DNA from: Pseudomonadota bacterium
GTDB taxonomy: Bacteria; Pseudomonadota; Alphaproteobacteria; Rhizobiales; Rhizobiaceae
NCBI GenBank assembly: GCA_023404095.1
Contig: JAEYDD010000026.1
Span: 186,001 to 250,000, forward strand
Direction: 5' to 3'
Length of the DNA stretch: 64,000 nucleotides
In this document: piece after piece, positions 26,060-34,327 of the stretch
Layout of the letters: each line of letters opens with the position of its first letter
How positions within the stretch are numbered: the first letter of the stretch is position 1
The notes under the pieces: model-generated
The model's database searches: none
What the model was told of the DNA's origin: nothing
Seen by the model: only the letters and a program-made list of their open reading frames with translations
Made by a program: the position numbers and the translations under genes

Positions 26060-26455
26060 TCAGTTTCCGGCGGGAATGCGGGCGATCGCCTTGATCTCGA
26101 AATCGAACCCGGCCAACCAGTTGACGCCGACCGCCGTCCAGTTCGGATAGGGCGGGCCGCCGAGCACTGCCTCGCGCACCTTCATGACCGTCTCGATCTG
26201 GGTGGGCGGGTCGGTGTGAAAGGTCGTCACGTCGACCACGTCGTCGAGCGAGGCGCCCGCGGCCTGCAGCACGGCGGTCAGATTGTCATAGGCGAGCCGC
26301 ACCTGGTTTTCAAAATCAGGCTCCGGCGTGCCGTCCTCGCGGCTGCCGACCTGGCCGGAGACAAACAGCAAGTCGCCGGAGCGGATGGCCGCCGAGTATT
26401 GGTGTGCAGCATAGAGGTTGTGGCGGTTGGCGGGGAAGATCGGTTCGCGTTGCAT
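26060..26455 (-). CDS. RidA-family protein lacking the catalytic arginine
   Basis: This 131-residue small-trimer-fold protein has family segments YSAAIRSGDLLFVSGQVG, ENQVRLAYDNLTAVLQAAG and the C-terminal FEIKAIARIP. At the position of the RidA arginine that binds the imine/enamine carboxylate (PAR in canonical members) it reads YPNW, so 2-iminobutanoate deaminase activity is unlikely. It is divergent from a TetR gene. A TTGACA box (minus strand, 26598-26593) with an operator palindrome in the following spacer suggests direct repression by that TetR. Confidence 0.85.
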   Translation of the reverse strand: MQREPIFPANRHNLYAAHQYSAAIRSGDLLFVSGQVGSREDGTPEPDFENQVRLAYDNLTAVLQAAGASLDDVVDVTTFHTDPPTQIETVMKVREAVLGGPPYPNWTAVGVNWLAGFDFEIKAIARIPAGN

Positions 26456-26552
26456 CTCGTTTTCCTTGAATTCGGGTTGTCTGGTAGTGGAAGCCGCACG
26501 GCTGGGGGTGGCCGGCCCAGGTGCGGGCTTCCCACGGCAGAGACAGATTGAT

Positions 26553-26618
26553 ATACGTCTCGTATGTAAAGCTATCTCGCATACGTAGCGTATGTCAATA
26601 CTTGCATACGTAGCGTAT
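26553..26618. promoter_or_regulatory. Three TetR-type operator palindromes between ridA-like gene and tetR
   Basis: ATACG-N3-CGTAT occurs three times with perfect arms, at 26553-26565 (centre TCT), 26581-26593 and 26606-26618 (both centre TAG); starts are 28 and 25 bp apart. Site 2 abuts a minus-strand TTGACA and lies where the ridA-like promoter spacer would be. Site 3 is 22 bp before the tetR GTG. This fits autoregulation plus control of the divergent gene. Confidence 0.8.
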
Positions 26619-26640
26619 CTGAAAATGGGAGTCTGCTCTG

Positions 26641-27234
26641 GTGGCGACGCGGCGATCGGAAATGATGGAAGAGACCCGAGGCAAGCTCATTCAGGCGGCG
26701 CGCAAGGCCTTTGCCGAGAAGGGCTATGCCAACGCCTCGATGGACGACCTGACGGCCGCCGTCGGGCTGACGCGCGGCGCGCTGTACCATAACTTCGGCG
26801 ACAAACGCGGCCTTCTGCAGGCGGTGGTGGACCGCATCGACGGCGAGATGGCGGCCCGGGCGCAGGCGATCGGCAACGCCGTCGGCGATGAGTGGGCAGG
26901 GCTTCTGGCGGAGGGAAGGGCCTATATCGAGATGGCGCTGGAGCCCGAGGTGCAGCGTATCGTACTGCTCGACGGGCCGGCGGTGCTGGGCGACCCCTCG
27001 CAGTGGCCGAGCCAGAACAGCTGCCTGCAGGCGACCATCGCCAAGGTTGAGCGCCTTCTCGCAGAAGGCCGGCTGAAGCCTGTCGATCCGGAGGCCGCAG
27101 CCCGGCTCATGAATGGTGCCGCCCTGAACGCGGCGCTTTGGATCGCCGCCAGCAAAGAGCCAGAAAAGGTGCTGGCGAAGGCGCTTGAGGCGTTCCGCTG
27201 TCTGGCATCGGGCCTGCTCGCAGAGCCCAGCTGA
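26641..27234 (+). CDS. TetR-family regulator
   Basis: This 197-residue protein has an N-terminal TetR helix-turn-helix (KLIQAARKAFAEKGYANAS, then VGLTRGALYHNFGDKRGLL) and a C-terminal helical ligand-binding domain. The GTG at 26641 follows GGGAG by about 9 nt; an internal ATG at 26662 is less well placed. The three palindromes immediately upstream are its likely operators, and the RidA-like gene its main target. The inducer is unknown. Confidence 0.9.
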   Translation: MATRRSEMMEETRGKLIQAARKAFAEKGYANASMDDLTAAVGLTRGALYHNFGDKRGLLQAVVDRIDGEMAARAQAIGNAVGDEWAGLLAEGRAYIEMALEPEVQRIVLLDGPAVLGDPSQWPSQNSCLQATIAKVERLLAEGRLKPVDPEAAARLMNGAALNAALWIAASKEPEKVLAKALEAFRCLASGLLAEPS

Positions 27235-27250
27235 GCCGGGGCCCAAGTGA

Positions 27251-27322
27251 AGCCGGCCGCCCGTTGTGGGCGGTGCCGCTCGAAAGTGCCGGACACCGAC
27301 CCGATTGGACGGCGGGCCGGCT
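27251..27322. terminator. Nested inverted repeats between convergent tetR and aldehyde dehydrogenase
   Basis: Outer arms AGCCGGCC (27251-27258) and GGCCGGCT (27315-27322) are perfect complements. An alternative inner hairpin CCGCCC-GTTGT-GGGCGG occupies 27257-27273. The position suggests a bidirectional terminator, but no T-run is seen. Confidence 0.35.
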
Positions 27323-27329
27323 GCGGCGC

Positions 27330-28808
27330 TTAGCCCTTGATGTACCAGCCCCAGGGCTCGTCGGCTTCGAAGGCGGTGATCTGCTTGGTCTCGAGATAGT
27401 TCGAAAGTCCCCAGCGGCCGAGCTCGCGGCCGATGCCGGACTGCTTATAGCCGCCCCATGGTGCCTCAGTGAAGGTCGGCTGCGAACAGTTGACCCAGAC
27501 GATGCCGGCCCGGAAGGCGCGGGCGACGCGCTCGCAGCGTGCGCGGTCCGTCGACATGACCGCGGCAGCCAGACCGAAGCGGCTGTCGTTTGCAAGGCGA
27601 ATGGCGTCCGCCTCGTCGCGGAACGGCTTTACGCAGACGACGGGGCCGAAGATTTCCTCTGTCCAGACGAAGTTGTCCTCGGCCATATCGGTCAGGATTG
27701 TCGGCTCTAGGAAGTAGCCGGTGTCGAGTCCGGCGGGACGTTTGCCGCCGGATGCGATCGTCGCTCCCTCCTTCGCGCCGCGTTCAATGGCGGCCAGCAC
27801 CTTGTCGTATTGCCCCCTGGAGACGAGGGGTCCGAGCAGGGTGCCGTCCGCAAGGCCGTTGCCGATCCGGATCTTTGCCGCTTCCTCGACGAGACGCTCG
27901 AGCAGAGCCGGATAGAGGCTTTCCTCCACCAGCACACGCGAGGTGGCCGAGCAGACCTGGCCCTGGTTCCAGAAGATGCCGAACATGATCCACTCGACGG
28001 CCTTGTCGATATCGCTGTCGGCAAAGACGACGAAGGGCGACTTGCCGCCGAGCTCCAGGCTGACCTTCTTGATGTCGCGGGCCGCCGCCGCCATGATCTT
28101 CGCCCCTGTCGGGACCGAGCCGGTGAAGGCGAGCTTGTCGACGCCCGGATGCTCGGAGAGCGGCTGGCCGGCATCCGGGCCGAGGCCGGTGACGATGTTG
28201 AGCACGCCGGCCGGCAGCCCGGCCTCCTCTACGATCGCACCCAGCTCCAGTGCCGTCAGCGGGGTCAGTTCGGAAGGTTTCAGGACCATGGTGCATCCAG
28301 CCGCGAGCGCGGGCGCCACCTTCCAGGAGGCCATCAACAGCGGATAGTTCCAGGGGATGATCGCGCCGGCGACGCCGATCGGCTCCCGGACCACCTTCGA
28401 GGAGAAGCGCGGTTCGGCAAGCGCGATCGTCTCCTCGGGGTTTTCGTCCAGTTCCTCGGCGAGCCCGGCGTAGAAGCTGAAGCAACCGGCGGTGTCTTCC
28501 ATGTCCCAGATCGCTTCCGGCAGCGGCTTGCCGTTGTCTCGGACCTCGATGCGCGCGAGTTCCTCCTTGCGGGCGAGGATGATCGCGGCGATCCGGCGCA
28601 GGCAGGCGGCGCGTTCCCTGCCGGTCATCCTTGGCCACGGGCCGTGGTCGAAGGCGTGGCGGGCTGCGCGAACGGCATGGTCGATGTCGCGCGCGGTTCC
28701 GGCCGGGGCCTGAAAGATCGTCTCTTCCGTCGCCGGATCGATGACCGGAAATGTTCCGCCCTCGGCCGGGGCCACCCACTGTCCGTCGATAAAAAGCTTG
28801 TCGCGCAT
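27330..28808 (-). CDS. NAD(P)-dependent aldehyde dehydrogenase (betaine/amino-aldehyde type)
   Basis: This 492-residue protein covers the full ALDH fold: the cofactor segment IIPWNYPLLMASWKVAPALA, FTGSVPTG, general base E252 in LELGGKSP and nucleophile C286 in QGQVCSAT. The sequence resembles betaine-aldehyde and gamma-aminobutyraldehyde dehydrogenases. It is the last gene of the minus-strand run GntR, glycosyltransferase, ALDH, 69 bp after the glycosyltransferase stop. In that context it may oxidise an aldehyde released from the compound imported by the divergent ABC system. Confidence 0.9.
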   Translation of the reverse strand: MRDKLFIDGQWVAPAEGGTFPVIDPATEETIFQAPAGTARDIDHAVRAARHAFDHGPWPRMTGRERAACLRRIAAIILARKEELARIEVRDNGKPLPEAIWDMEDTAGCFSFYAGLAEELDENPEETIALAEPRFSSKVVREPIGVAGAIIPWNYPLLMASWKVAPALAAGCTMVLKPSELTPLTALELGAIVEEAGLPAGVLNIVTGLGPDAGQPLSEHPGVDKLAFTGSVPTGAKIMAAAARDIKKVSLELGGKSPFVVFADSDIDKAVEWIMFGIFWNQGQVCSATSRVLVEESLYPALLERLVEEAAKIRIGNGLADGTLLGPLVSRGQYDKVLAAIERGAKEGATIASGGKRPAGLDTGYFLEPTILTDMAEDNFVWTEEIFGPVVCVKPFRDEADAIRLANDSRFGLAAAVMSTDRARCERVARAFRAGIVWVNCSQPTFTEAPWGGYKQSGIGRELGRWGLSNYLETKQITAFEADEPWGWYIKG

Positions 28809-28877
28809 GGTCGTTCCCGTCTGATGTTTTCTGTGTCTTTTCGTGGCTGGCCACCACGGCCCGCCCTTCGGACCGGG

Positions 28878-30173
28878 TCAGGAGGCCCGCGCACCGATGG
28901 CTGCGCTATCCGCCACCTTCATGATTTCCTCCGCCGCCCGCGTGACGCCGGCGGACGCCCGCATGGTCTTCGCATTCGCCCTCAGCCGCTGTGCCATCGC
29001 GCCGTCCGTGATCAGTTCACCGATCGCCGCGGCGAGATCGTGCGGGGCCCAGTCATAACGGTCTAGCTTTCGGCCGACGCCGGTTTCGGCCGCACGCGTC
29101 GCGTTGTCGTGCCCGTCCCAGCAATAGGGCATGACCAGCGACGGCACGCCATAGTAGAGCGCCTCGCAGAAGGAGTTGTTGCCGCCGTGATGGATGAAAA
29201 GGCTCGCCTGCTCAACGACGGAGGGCTGCGGAAACCAGCTGTCGATGAACACGTTGTCAGGCACGTCGCGGTATTCGTCGCGCCAGTGGCCGGCATTGAC
29301 GAGGAAACGATAGGGCAGGGTGGAGAACACCTCGATCATCCGCTTCGTCATCGCCACATCCATCGCTCCCAGCGACCCGAAGCTCGTCAGCACCAGCGGC
29401 GCATCGTTGTGACTGGCGAAGCGCGGCGGCGTGTAGGGCGCCTCATGGCGCACGCAGCCGTCAAGGAAGACGAACCTTTGCGGATCGAGCGCCTTTTCAC
29501 GTTCGTGCCGGATGATCTGTGGGGCCAGCAGCAGGTTCAGCCAGGGCGAGGCCGAGAGGAAATGCGAAGCCTCGAGCGGCTTCAGCCCGCATTCGGCGAG
29601 GAAGGCGGAAAAGCGCCGGTGCGCTGGCGCCGTCACCCGCTCATAGGCCGTTGCAAATCGTTGCCAGTTCCTGTCCGGCGTTCCCCCGCAACCGGAAAGA
29701 TAGGGAGGCACGTTCGCGTCCGGAACCTCGGTTTCTGCGCAGGATACGACGCGGATCCAGGGGACGCCGGCATTGGCGATGGCCGGAAACATGACGACGT
29801 TGTCGAGCACGATCGCATCCGGCTTCAGCCGTGTCAGCAGCTGGCGCAACGGCTCCTCGACCCGGATCGCCGTGTCGACGATCGCATCCCAGGTGGGGCC
29901 GACATAGCTCTCCAACTGGTCGATGGGTGTTTGGCGGAAGGCGTCCTGATGACGTTCGATGAAGTCGTTCCAGTCCGTCGGGGCGCCTGAAGCGTCGTCT
30001 GCGAGCTGATATTCGGGAAAGCCGTACTCGGAAAAGACGCCTGAAAAGCCGGGATGACAGATGAAGACCGGCCGCGCTCCGAGCCGGCGCAGTTCCTGGG
30101 CGATGCCGACGCAATTCAGGGCTGCGCCGAAGCTCGCTTCGGGAAAGAGGGCGATGGTCTTGGATGCGGCCAT
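28878..30173 (-). CDS. GT1-type glycosyltransferase, copy 1
   Basis: This 431-residue protein has the GT-B fold of UDP-glycosyltransferases. The N-terminal acceptor half begins KTIALFPEASFGAALNCVGI; the C-terminal donor half has the signature HHGGNNSFCEALYYGVPS from about residue 327 and PYCWDGHDNAT, where the usual DQ..NA is replaced by GHDNA. It is a clear paralogue of the protein at 35448-36740, which has the same start motif, length and donor signature. It starts 4 nt after the GntR gene stop, so the two are co-transcribed. The acceptor is unknown; macrolide- and flavonoid-type transferases share this fold. Confidence 0.85.
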   Translation of the reverse strand: MAASKTIALFPEASFGAALNCVGIAQELRRLGARPVFICHPGFSGVFSEYGFPEYQLADDASGAPTDWNDFIERHQDAFRQTPIDQLESYVGPTWDAIVDTAIRVEEPLRQLLTRLKPDAIVLDNVVMFPAIANAGVPWIRVVSCAETEVPDANVPPYLSGCGGTPDRNWQRFATAYERVTAPAHRRFSAFLAECGLKPLEASHFLSASPWLNLLLAPQIIRHEREKALDPQRFVFLDGCVRHEAPYTPPRFASHNDAPLVLTSFGSLGAMDVAMTKRMIEVFSTLPYRFLVNAGHWRDEYRDVPDNVFIDSWFPQPSVVEQASLFIHHGGNNSFCEALYYGVPSLVMPYCWDGHDNATRAAETGVGRKLDRYDWAPHDLAAAIGELITDGAMAQRLRANAKTMRASAGVTRAAEEIMKVADSAAIGARAS

Positions 30174-30177
30174 GGGG

Positions 30178-31140
30178 TCAACGCGATACGATTTTGAAGG
30201 TGGCGGGTACGCCGCGGCCGGCGATCCGCGGCCGTTGCTGTCGGGAAAGCTGCAGATGCACTTTCATCAGATCGGCGGCAAGCTCCATTTGCCCGCGCTC
30301 GATCTGCTCGAGAATCTGCAGGTGCTCGAGGTTTGACTGCATGAGCCGGAAGACGGCGACATGTCCCGCCGGCGGCGTCGTTCTGCGGCGCCGATGGTGG
30401 TTGACGAGCGCCTCTGCCATGAACGGATTGCCGCAGCTCTTGGCGATGAGGGTGTGAAAGTCGAAGTCGGTGCGTTCGAACAGTTTTCGATCGAAGGTCG
30501 GCTCGCTCATGCTCTTCAGGATCAGCATCGACTGGCGAAGCGCGGTCAACGCCGGCAGGTCGCGGCGGAAGTCGGGAAGCGTGAGCGCAAGCGGCTCCGT
30601 CACAAGGCGGAATTCGTAGCTGCGCATCGCCGCGTCGCCACTGACGGCAAACTGCTTCAGAAGCCATTGCTGCCCGGCGCCGCGTTCGGCCAGGTTTTCC
30701 TCCGACAGTTTCATCAGCGCATTTTGTACCGTCTGGCGGGATACGGTGTATCGTCGCTGGAGCGAGGCGATGGTCTGTGTTTCGGCAATACGGCCGGCTG
30801 CGAGGTCGCGCAGGATCGCGGCATGAATTTCGCTTTCGCCTTCGGTCTCCGCCGTGTCGTCCAGGCGTGCGGTGGCTGCCGGATCGACAGCGAGGATATA
30901 GCCCCCTTCCGCCTCCGGCGTGACAAAGCCTCGATCCGCAAGTACTTGTAAAGCCTTGCGGATCGGGGTTCTTGAGACACCGCAGAGCGAGGCCAGCGCC
31001 TGTTCCGCCAGCCGCTCGCCCGGCGAGATGCCGCGCTCGCCGGCAATATCCAGTATTTTCTGCGCCAGTTCGACATGGCGATAATTGGGGCGCTTCGGTT
31101 CCGGATTCATGCGCTCAAACTGGCCTCCATCGCCGCGCAT
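30178..31140 (-). CDS. GntR-family regulator with two winged helices and an FCD-type domain
   Basis: A first GntR helix-turn-helix (SPGERLAEQALASLCGVSRT, then PIRKALQVLADRGFV) is followed by a second similar segment (IHAAILRDLAAGRIAETQTI, then YTVSRQTVQNALMKLSEENL) and a C-terminal helical FCD-like effector domain (FDFHTLIAKSCGNPFMAEAL). Tandem DNA-binding heads are unusual for GntR proteins. The start is uncertain: candidates are TTG 31182, ATG 31140 (AGG 4 nt upstream) and ATG 31110. It heads the minus-strand run and is divergent from the importer operon, so it probably controls both arms. Confidence 0.85.
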   Translation of the reverse strand: MRGDGGQFERMNPEPKRPNYRHVELAQKILDIAGERGISPGERLAEQALASLCGVSRTPIRKALQVLADRGFVTPEAEGGYILAVDPAATARLDDTAETEGESEIHAAILRDLAAGRIAETQTIASLQRRYTVSRQTVQNALMKLSEENLAERGAGQQWLLKQFAVSGDAAMRSYEFRLVTEPLALTLPDFRRDLPALTALRQSMLILKSMSEPTFDRKLFERTDFDFHTLIAKSCGNPFMAEALVNHHRRRRTTPPAGHVAVFRLMQSNLEHLQILEQIERGQMELAADLMKVHLQLSRQQRPRIAGRGVPATFKIVSR

Positions 31141-31216
31141 GCTGCCTGTTGCGCCCAGCTTTCGCAAGTCCGGCTCCGACAAAATTCTATCGCCTCGGAT
31201 TTTATCAGAATCCCTA

Positions 31217-31246
31217 TTGACGTATTTTTTTTCTAATTAATACTGC
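31217..31246 (+). promoter_or_regulatory. Probable promoter of the importer operon
   Basis: TTGACG (31217-31222) is followed after 17-18 bp of T-rich spacer by ATACTG/TACTGC (31240-31246). The -35 is good and the -10 only fair. It lies in the AT-rich divergent region, 86 bp before the binding-protein gene. Confidence 0.45.
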
Positions 31247-31331
31247 TTTTGGACGCAGCAAAGAGTTCGGATCAACCGGCGGGCTGCATCGCACAGAGGC
31301 CAGGAACAAAATCAAACAAGGGAGTTTTTTC

Positions 31332-32390
31332 GTGGAAGCGAAAAACGGAACGGTCGCGTTGCGCGCGGCCGCGGCATTCGTTGCCGTCAGCCTCTCCGCG
31401 GGGATGGCAACCGCCGCAGATCTGGTGATCTCAAACTGGGACGGCTACATGGCGAAGGATATCGCCGAGAGCTTCAAGGCGGCGACCGGGCTTGAGCTTG
31501 AGGTGGTGAATCACGCCACGAACGAAGAGATCATGGGCAAGATCATGGCCGGCGGCGGCAAGGGCTATGATGTGGTCTTCGTCTCCACGCCCTTTGCCGA
31601 AGTGCTCAACGCGCAGGGCATGCTGGAGCCGCTGGACAAGAGCGCAATCCCGAACCTCGCCAATCTCTATCCCGAGGCCGCCAGCCTCGCCTACGATCCG
31701 GGCAACCAGTTCTCCGTTCCCTACACCTGGGGAACGACGGGTCTGTGCTACCGCGCCGATAAGGTCAGCGGCACGCCGGACAGCTGGATGAACCTGCTGC
31801 AGCCCGCAGACGACCTGAAGGGCAAGACGACCATGCTGGCGACCGACCGCTGGCTGATGGGCGCAGGCCTGCTCGGCAAGGGTTACTCGGTCAACGAAAC
31901 CGACCCGGCCAAGATCAACGAGGCGCGCGATCTGCTGATCGAGGCCAAGAAGACCCTGCTCGCCTACGACGACACCACGTTCTACTCCAAGCTGGTCTCC
32001 GGGGAAGCCTCGCTTGTCCAGGCCTGGGACGGCTGGTGCAACTACGGCATAGCCGAGAACAAGGACATCAAGTTCGTCGTGCCGAAGGAGGGCTCCGACC
32101 TCTGGATCGACACCATGGTCGTGATGAAGAATTCCGAGCACAAGGACAATGCGATGAAGTTCATCAACTTCATCCTTGATGCGAAGAACCACGCCTGGGC
32201 GGCTGAGAACATTCTCTACAAGGTGCCGAACAAGGCGGCGATGGAAAGCCTGCCCGCTTCTCTCGGCGAACAGTATCCCAACATGAACATGCCGCCCGAG
32301 GAACTGGTCAAATACGAGCTTCTGCGGGATCTCGGTCCGGCGCAGAAGGACTATTCGCGCGCCGTCAGCGAGATCAAGGCGGCGAACTGA
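31332..32390 (+). CDS. Polyamine-type ABC transporter substrate-binding protein (PotD/PotF-like)
   Basis: This 352-residue protein has a signal peptide (residues 1-28, ending GMATAA) and the spermidine/putrescine-binding layout: LVISNWDGYMAKDIAESFKA, GGKGYDVVFVSTPF, PYTWGTTGLCYRADKV. It would capture the substrate in the periplasm for the permeases downstream. Polyamine binding is only the family default; the residues that decide the ligand were not assigned. The GTG at 31332 follows AAGGGAG. It is separated from the permease gene by a palindromic repeat element. Confidence 0.9.
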   Translation: MEAKNGTVALRAAAAFVAVSLSAGMATAADLVISNWDGYMAKDIAESFKAATGLELEVVNHATNEEIMGKIMAGGGKGYDVVFVSTPFAEVLNAQGMLEPLDKSAIPNLANLYPEAASLAYDPGNQFSVPYTWGTTGLCYRADKVSGTPDSWMNLLQPADDLKGKTTMLATDRWLMGAGLLGKGYSVNETDPAKINEARDLLIEAKKTLLAYDDTTFYSKLVSGEASLVQAWDGWCNYGIAENKDIKFVVPKEGSDLWIDTMVVMKNSEHKDNAMKFINFILDAKNHAWAAENILYKVPNKAAMESLPASLGEQYPNMNMPPEELVKYELLRDLGPAQKDYSRAVSEIKAAN

Positions 32391-32400
32391 CAGGACCGCA

Positions 32401-32518
32401 CTTCTCCCGGTGATAGGGAGAAGATGCCGGCAGGCGGATGAGGGGCCTCCCAGGGGTGGCGGCCTCTGCTGAGAACAATCCCGTCGCCATGCCCCTCTCT
32501 CCGCAGGCGGGGAGAGGG
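32401..32518. repeat. Rhizobial palindromic intergenic element, copy 1
   Basis: Two hairpins: CTTCTCCC/GGGAGAAG at 32401-32423 (8-bp stem) and CCCTCTCTCCGC/GCGGGGAGAGGG at 32493-32518 (12 pairs, one G-T). A 22-bp module between them (32425-32446) recurs exactly, in inverted orientation, at 37901-37922. The form is that of the mosaic palindromic repeats common between rhizobial genes. It lies 10 bp after the binding-protein stop and may stabilise that end of the transcript or attenuate the permease genes. Confidence 0.75.
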
Positions 32519-32618
32519 AGCGCCGTCGCCCCTTCTTCGGCTCGGGCAAACTTCCCAACTCGTCAGCCGGCGCGCCTGCGCCGGTCGTCTCCAGATATCA
32601 GTAAGGCGAATTCCTCCC

Positions 32619-33482
32619 GTGTCATCAAGTGCCGCCAGACCGAACCTGCTCGCCGCTCCCGGCGTTGCCTGGCTCGTCACCTTCATGGTGGTGCCGTGCC
32701 TGCTGGTTCTGTCATATGCGTTCTTCCAGCGCGGCGTCTGGGGCGGGATCGAATACACCTTCACGCTGGAGAATTTCGCCCGCGTCGCCGATCCGCTCTA
32801 CGCGAAGATCTTCCTGAACTCGGCACGCATCGCGCTGACGACCACGGCGATCGCGATCCTCATCGCCTATCCCGCGGCCTATGCAATCGCGCGTGCGCCG
32901 CGGACGCGCCAGCCGATCCTGCTGTTCTTCGCCGTGCTGCCGTTCTGGAGCAACTACCTGATCCGCACCTATGCCTGGATCGTGCTTCTGAACCGGGAGG
33001 GGCTGATCAACAATCTGTTGCGTACCATGGGTTATACCGGCGAGCCGTTGTCGCTGCTGTACACTGAGGCGGCCGTCATCACCGGGCTGGTCTACAACTA
33101 CCTGCCCTTCGTCATCCTTGCGATTTACTCGACGCTGTCGCGGCTGAACCCGGAACTGATGGAAGCCTCGCGCGATCTCGGCGCCGGCCCGGTGCGCACC
33201 TTCCTTCGCGTCACCCTGCCGCTGTCCCTGCCCGGCGTGGCTGCAGGCGGCGTGTTCGTCTTCGTGCTGTCGATCGGAAACTTCGTGACGCCCGCCCTTC
33301 TCGGCGGCGGCCGGTTCCAGATGGTCGGCAATCTCGTCTACGACCAGTTCCTGACCGCCAACGACTGGCCCTTCGGCGCAGCACTCGGTGCAGCCCTTAT
33401 CGTCACGATGATCGTGCTTCTTTTCGTGCAGGCCCGCGCAACCGCACGCGCAAGCGGCGAAAGCAGGGAGGCGCAGGCATGA
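32619..33482 (+). CDS. Polyamine-type ABC transporter permease 1 (PotB/PotH-like)
   Basis: This 287-residue protein has about six membrane helices and the EAA loop of binding-protein-dependent permeases (LMEASRDLGAGPVRTFLRVT, then LPLSLPGVAAGG), which docks the ATPase. Together with the next permease it would form the inner-membrane channel. The start is a GTG at 32619 with a weak ribosome site. The last 4 bases overlap the second permease gene (ATGA). Confidence 0.9.
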   Translation: MSSSAARPNLLAAPGVAWLVTFMVVPCLLVLSYAFFQRGVWGGIEYTFTLENFARVADPLYAKIFLNSARIALTTTAIAILIAYPAAYAIARAPRTRQPILLFFAVLPFWSNYLIRTYAWIVLLNREGLINNLLRTMGYTGEPLSLLYTEAAVITGLVYNYLPFVILAIYSTLSRLNPELMEASRDLGAGPVRTFLRVTLPLSLPGVAAGGVFVFVLSIGNFVTPALLGGGRFQMVGNLVYDQFLTANDWPFGAALGAALIVTMIVLLFVQARATARASGESREAQA

Positions 33483-34327
33483 CCGGCACTTCTGCGACGG
33501 TCACCGTCGCCGACGCCCCCATGGCGGCGCGTGCTGCGGACGCGGGCGCTTTCCGTCGCAGGTTGCCGGGCCGCATCGTTTTGCTGCTCGTCTTCGGATT
33601 CCTGTACCTGCCGATCGCGGTTCTGGTCATGCTGTCCTTCAACGACAGCGGACTTCCGACCGCGTGGTCGGGCTTTTCCACCCGATGGTATTCGGCACTT
33701 CTCGGCAATTCCGACATCCTGCGTGCCGCCTGGAACACGCTGGTGGTCGCCATATTCGCCACGCTTGTCTCGACCATTCTCGGCACGCTGCTGGCGCTCG
33801 GCATGGAGACCCGGCGCCGCAGGAGCAACGGCCTGGAGGCGCTGGCCTTCGCGCCCATGGTCATCCCGGACATCGTGCTTGCGGTGGCGCTGCTGACCTT
33901 CTTCTCACGACTGGGCCTGACGATGGGGCTGCATACGATCATCGTCAGCCATGTCGTCTTCGACCTCGCCTTCGTCTGCTCGGTGGTGCGGGCCCGGCTG
34001 AAGCACTTCGACTTCTCGATCGTCGAAGCCTCGCGCGATCTTGGCGCCTCGGGCTGGACGACGTTCTGGCGTGTGACTTTTCCCGTTCTTCTGCCCTCGA
34101 TCGTCGCCGGCGCCCTGCTCGCCTTCACGCTTTCTGTCGACGAATTCATCGTCGCCTTCTTCACTGCCGGTGCGGGGCGCTCGTCGATCACCCTGCCCAT
34201 GCAGATCTACTCGATGATCCGCTTCGGGATCACGCCCGAGGTCAATGCGCTTGCCACCATCGTCATGGGCGTCAGCGCAACGGCGCTCCTGATTTCGCAA
34301 TGGCTCAACAAAGAACAGGTCCGATGA
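33479..34327 (+). CDS. Polyamine-type ABC transporter permease 2 (PotC/PotI-like)
   Basis: This 282-residue protein has about six membrane helices and the EAA motif (IVEASRDLGASGWTTFWRVT). SVDEFIVAFFTAG matches PotC-type permeases. It overlaps both neighbours by 4 bp (ATGA at each junction), so the two permease genes and the ATPase gene are translated as a coupled unit. Confidence 0.9.
   Translation: MTGTSATVTVADAPMAARAADAGAFRRRLPGRIVLLLVFGFLYLPIAVLVMLSFNDSGLPTAWSGFSTRWYSALLGNSDILRAAWNTLVVAIFATLVSTILGTLLALGMETRRRRSNGLEALAFAPMVIPDIVLAVALLTFFSRLGLTMGLHTIIVSHVVFDLAFVCSVVRARLKHFDFSIVEASRDLGASGWTTFWRVTFPVLLPSIVAGALLAFTLSVDEFIVAFFTAGAGRSSITLPMQIYSMIRFGITPEVNALATIVMGVSATALLISQWLNKEQVR

Noticed and set aside
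33664..34323. Extension of the ABC ATPase frame 220 codons upstream.
   Set aside because: This part overlaps the second permease in another frame and has no ATPase sequence; the ATGA junction at 34324 is the natural start.
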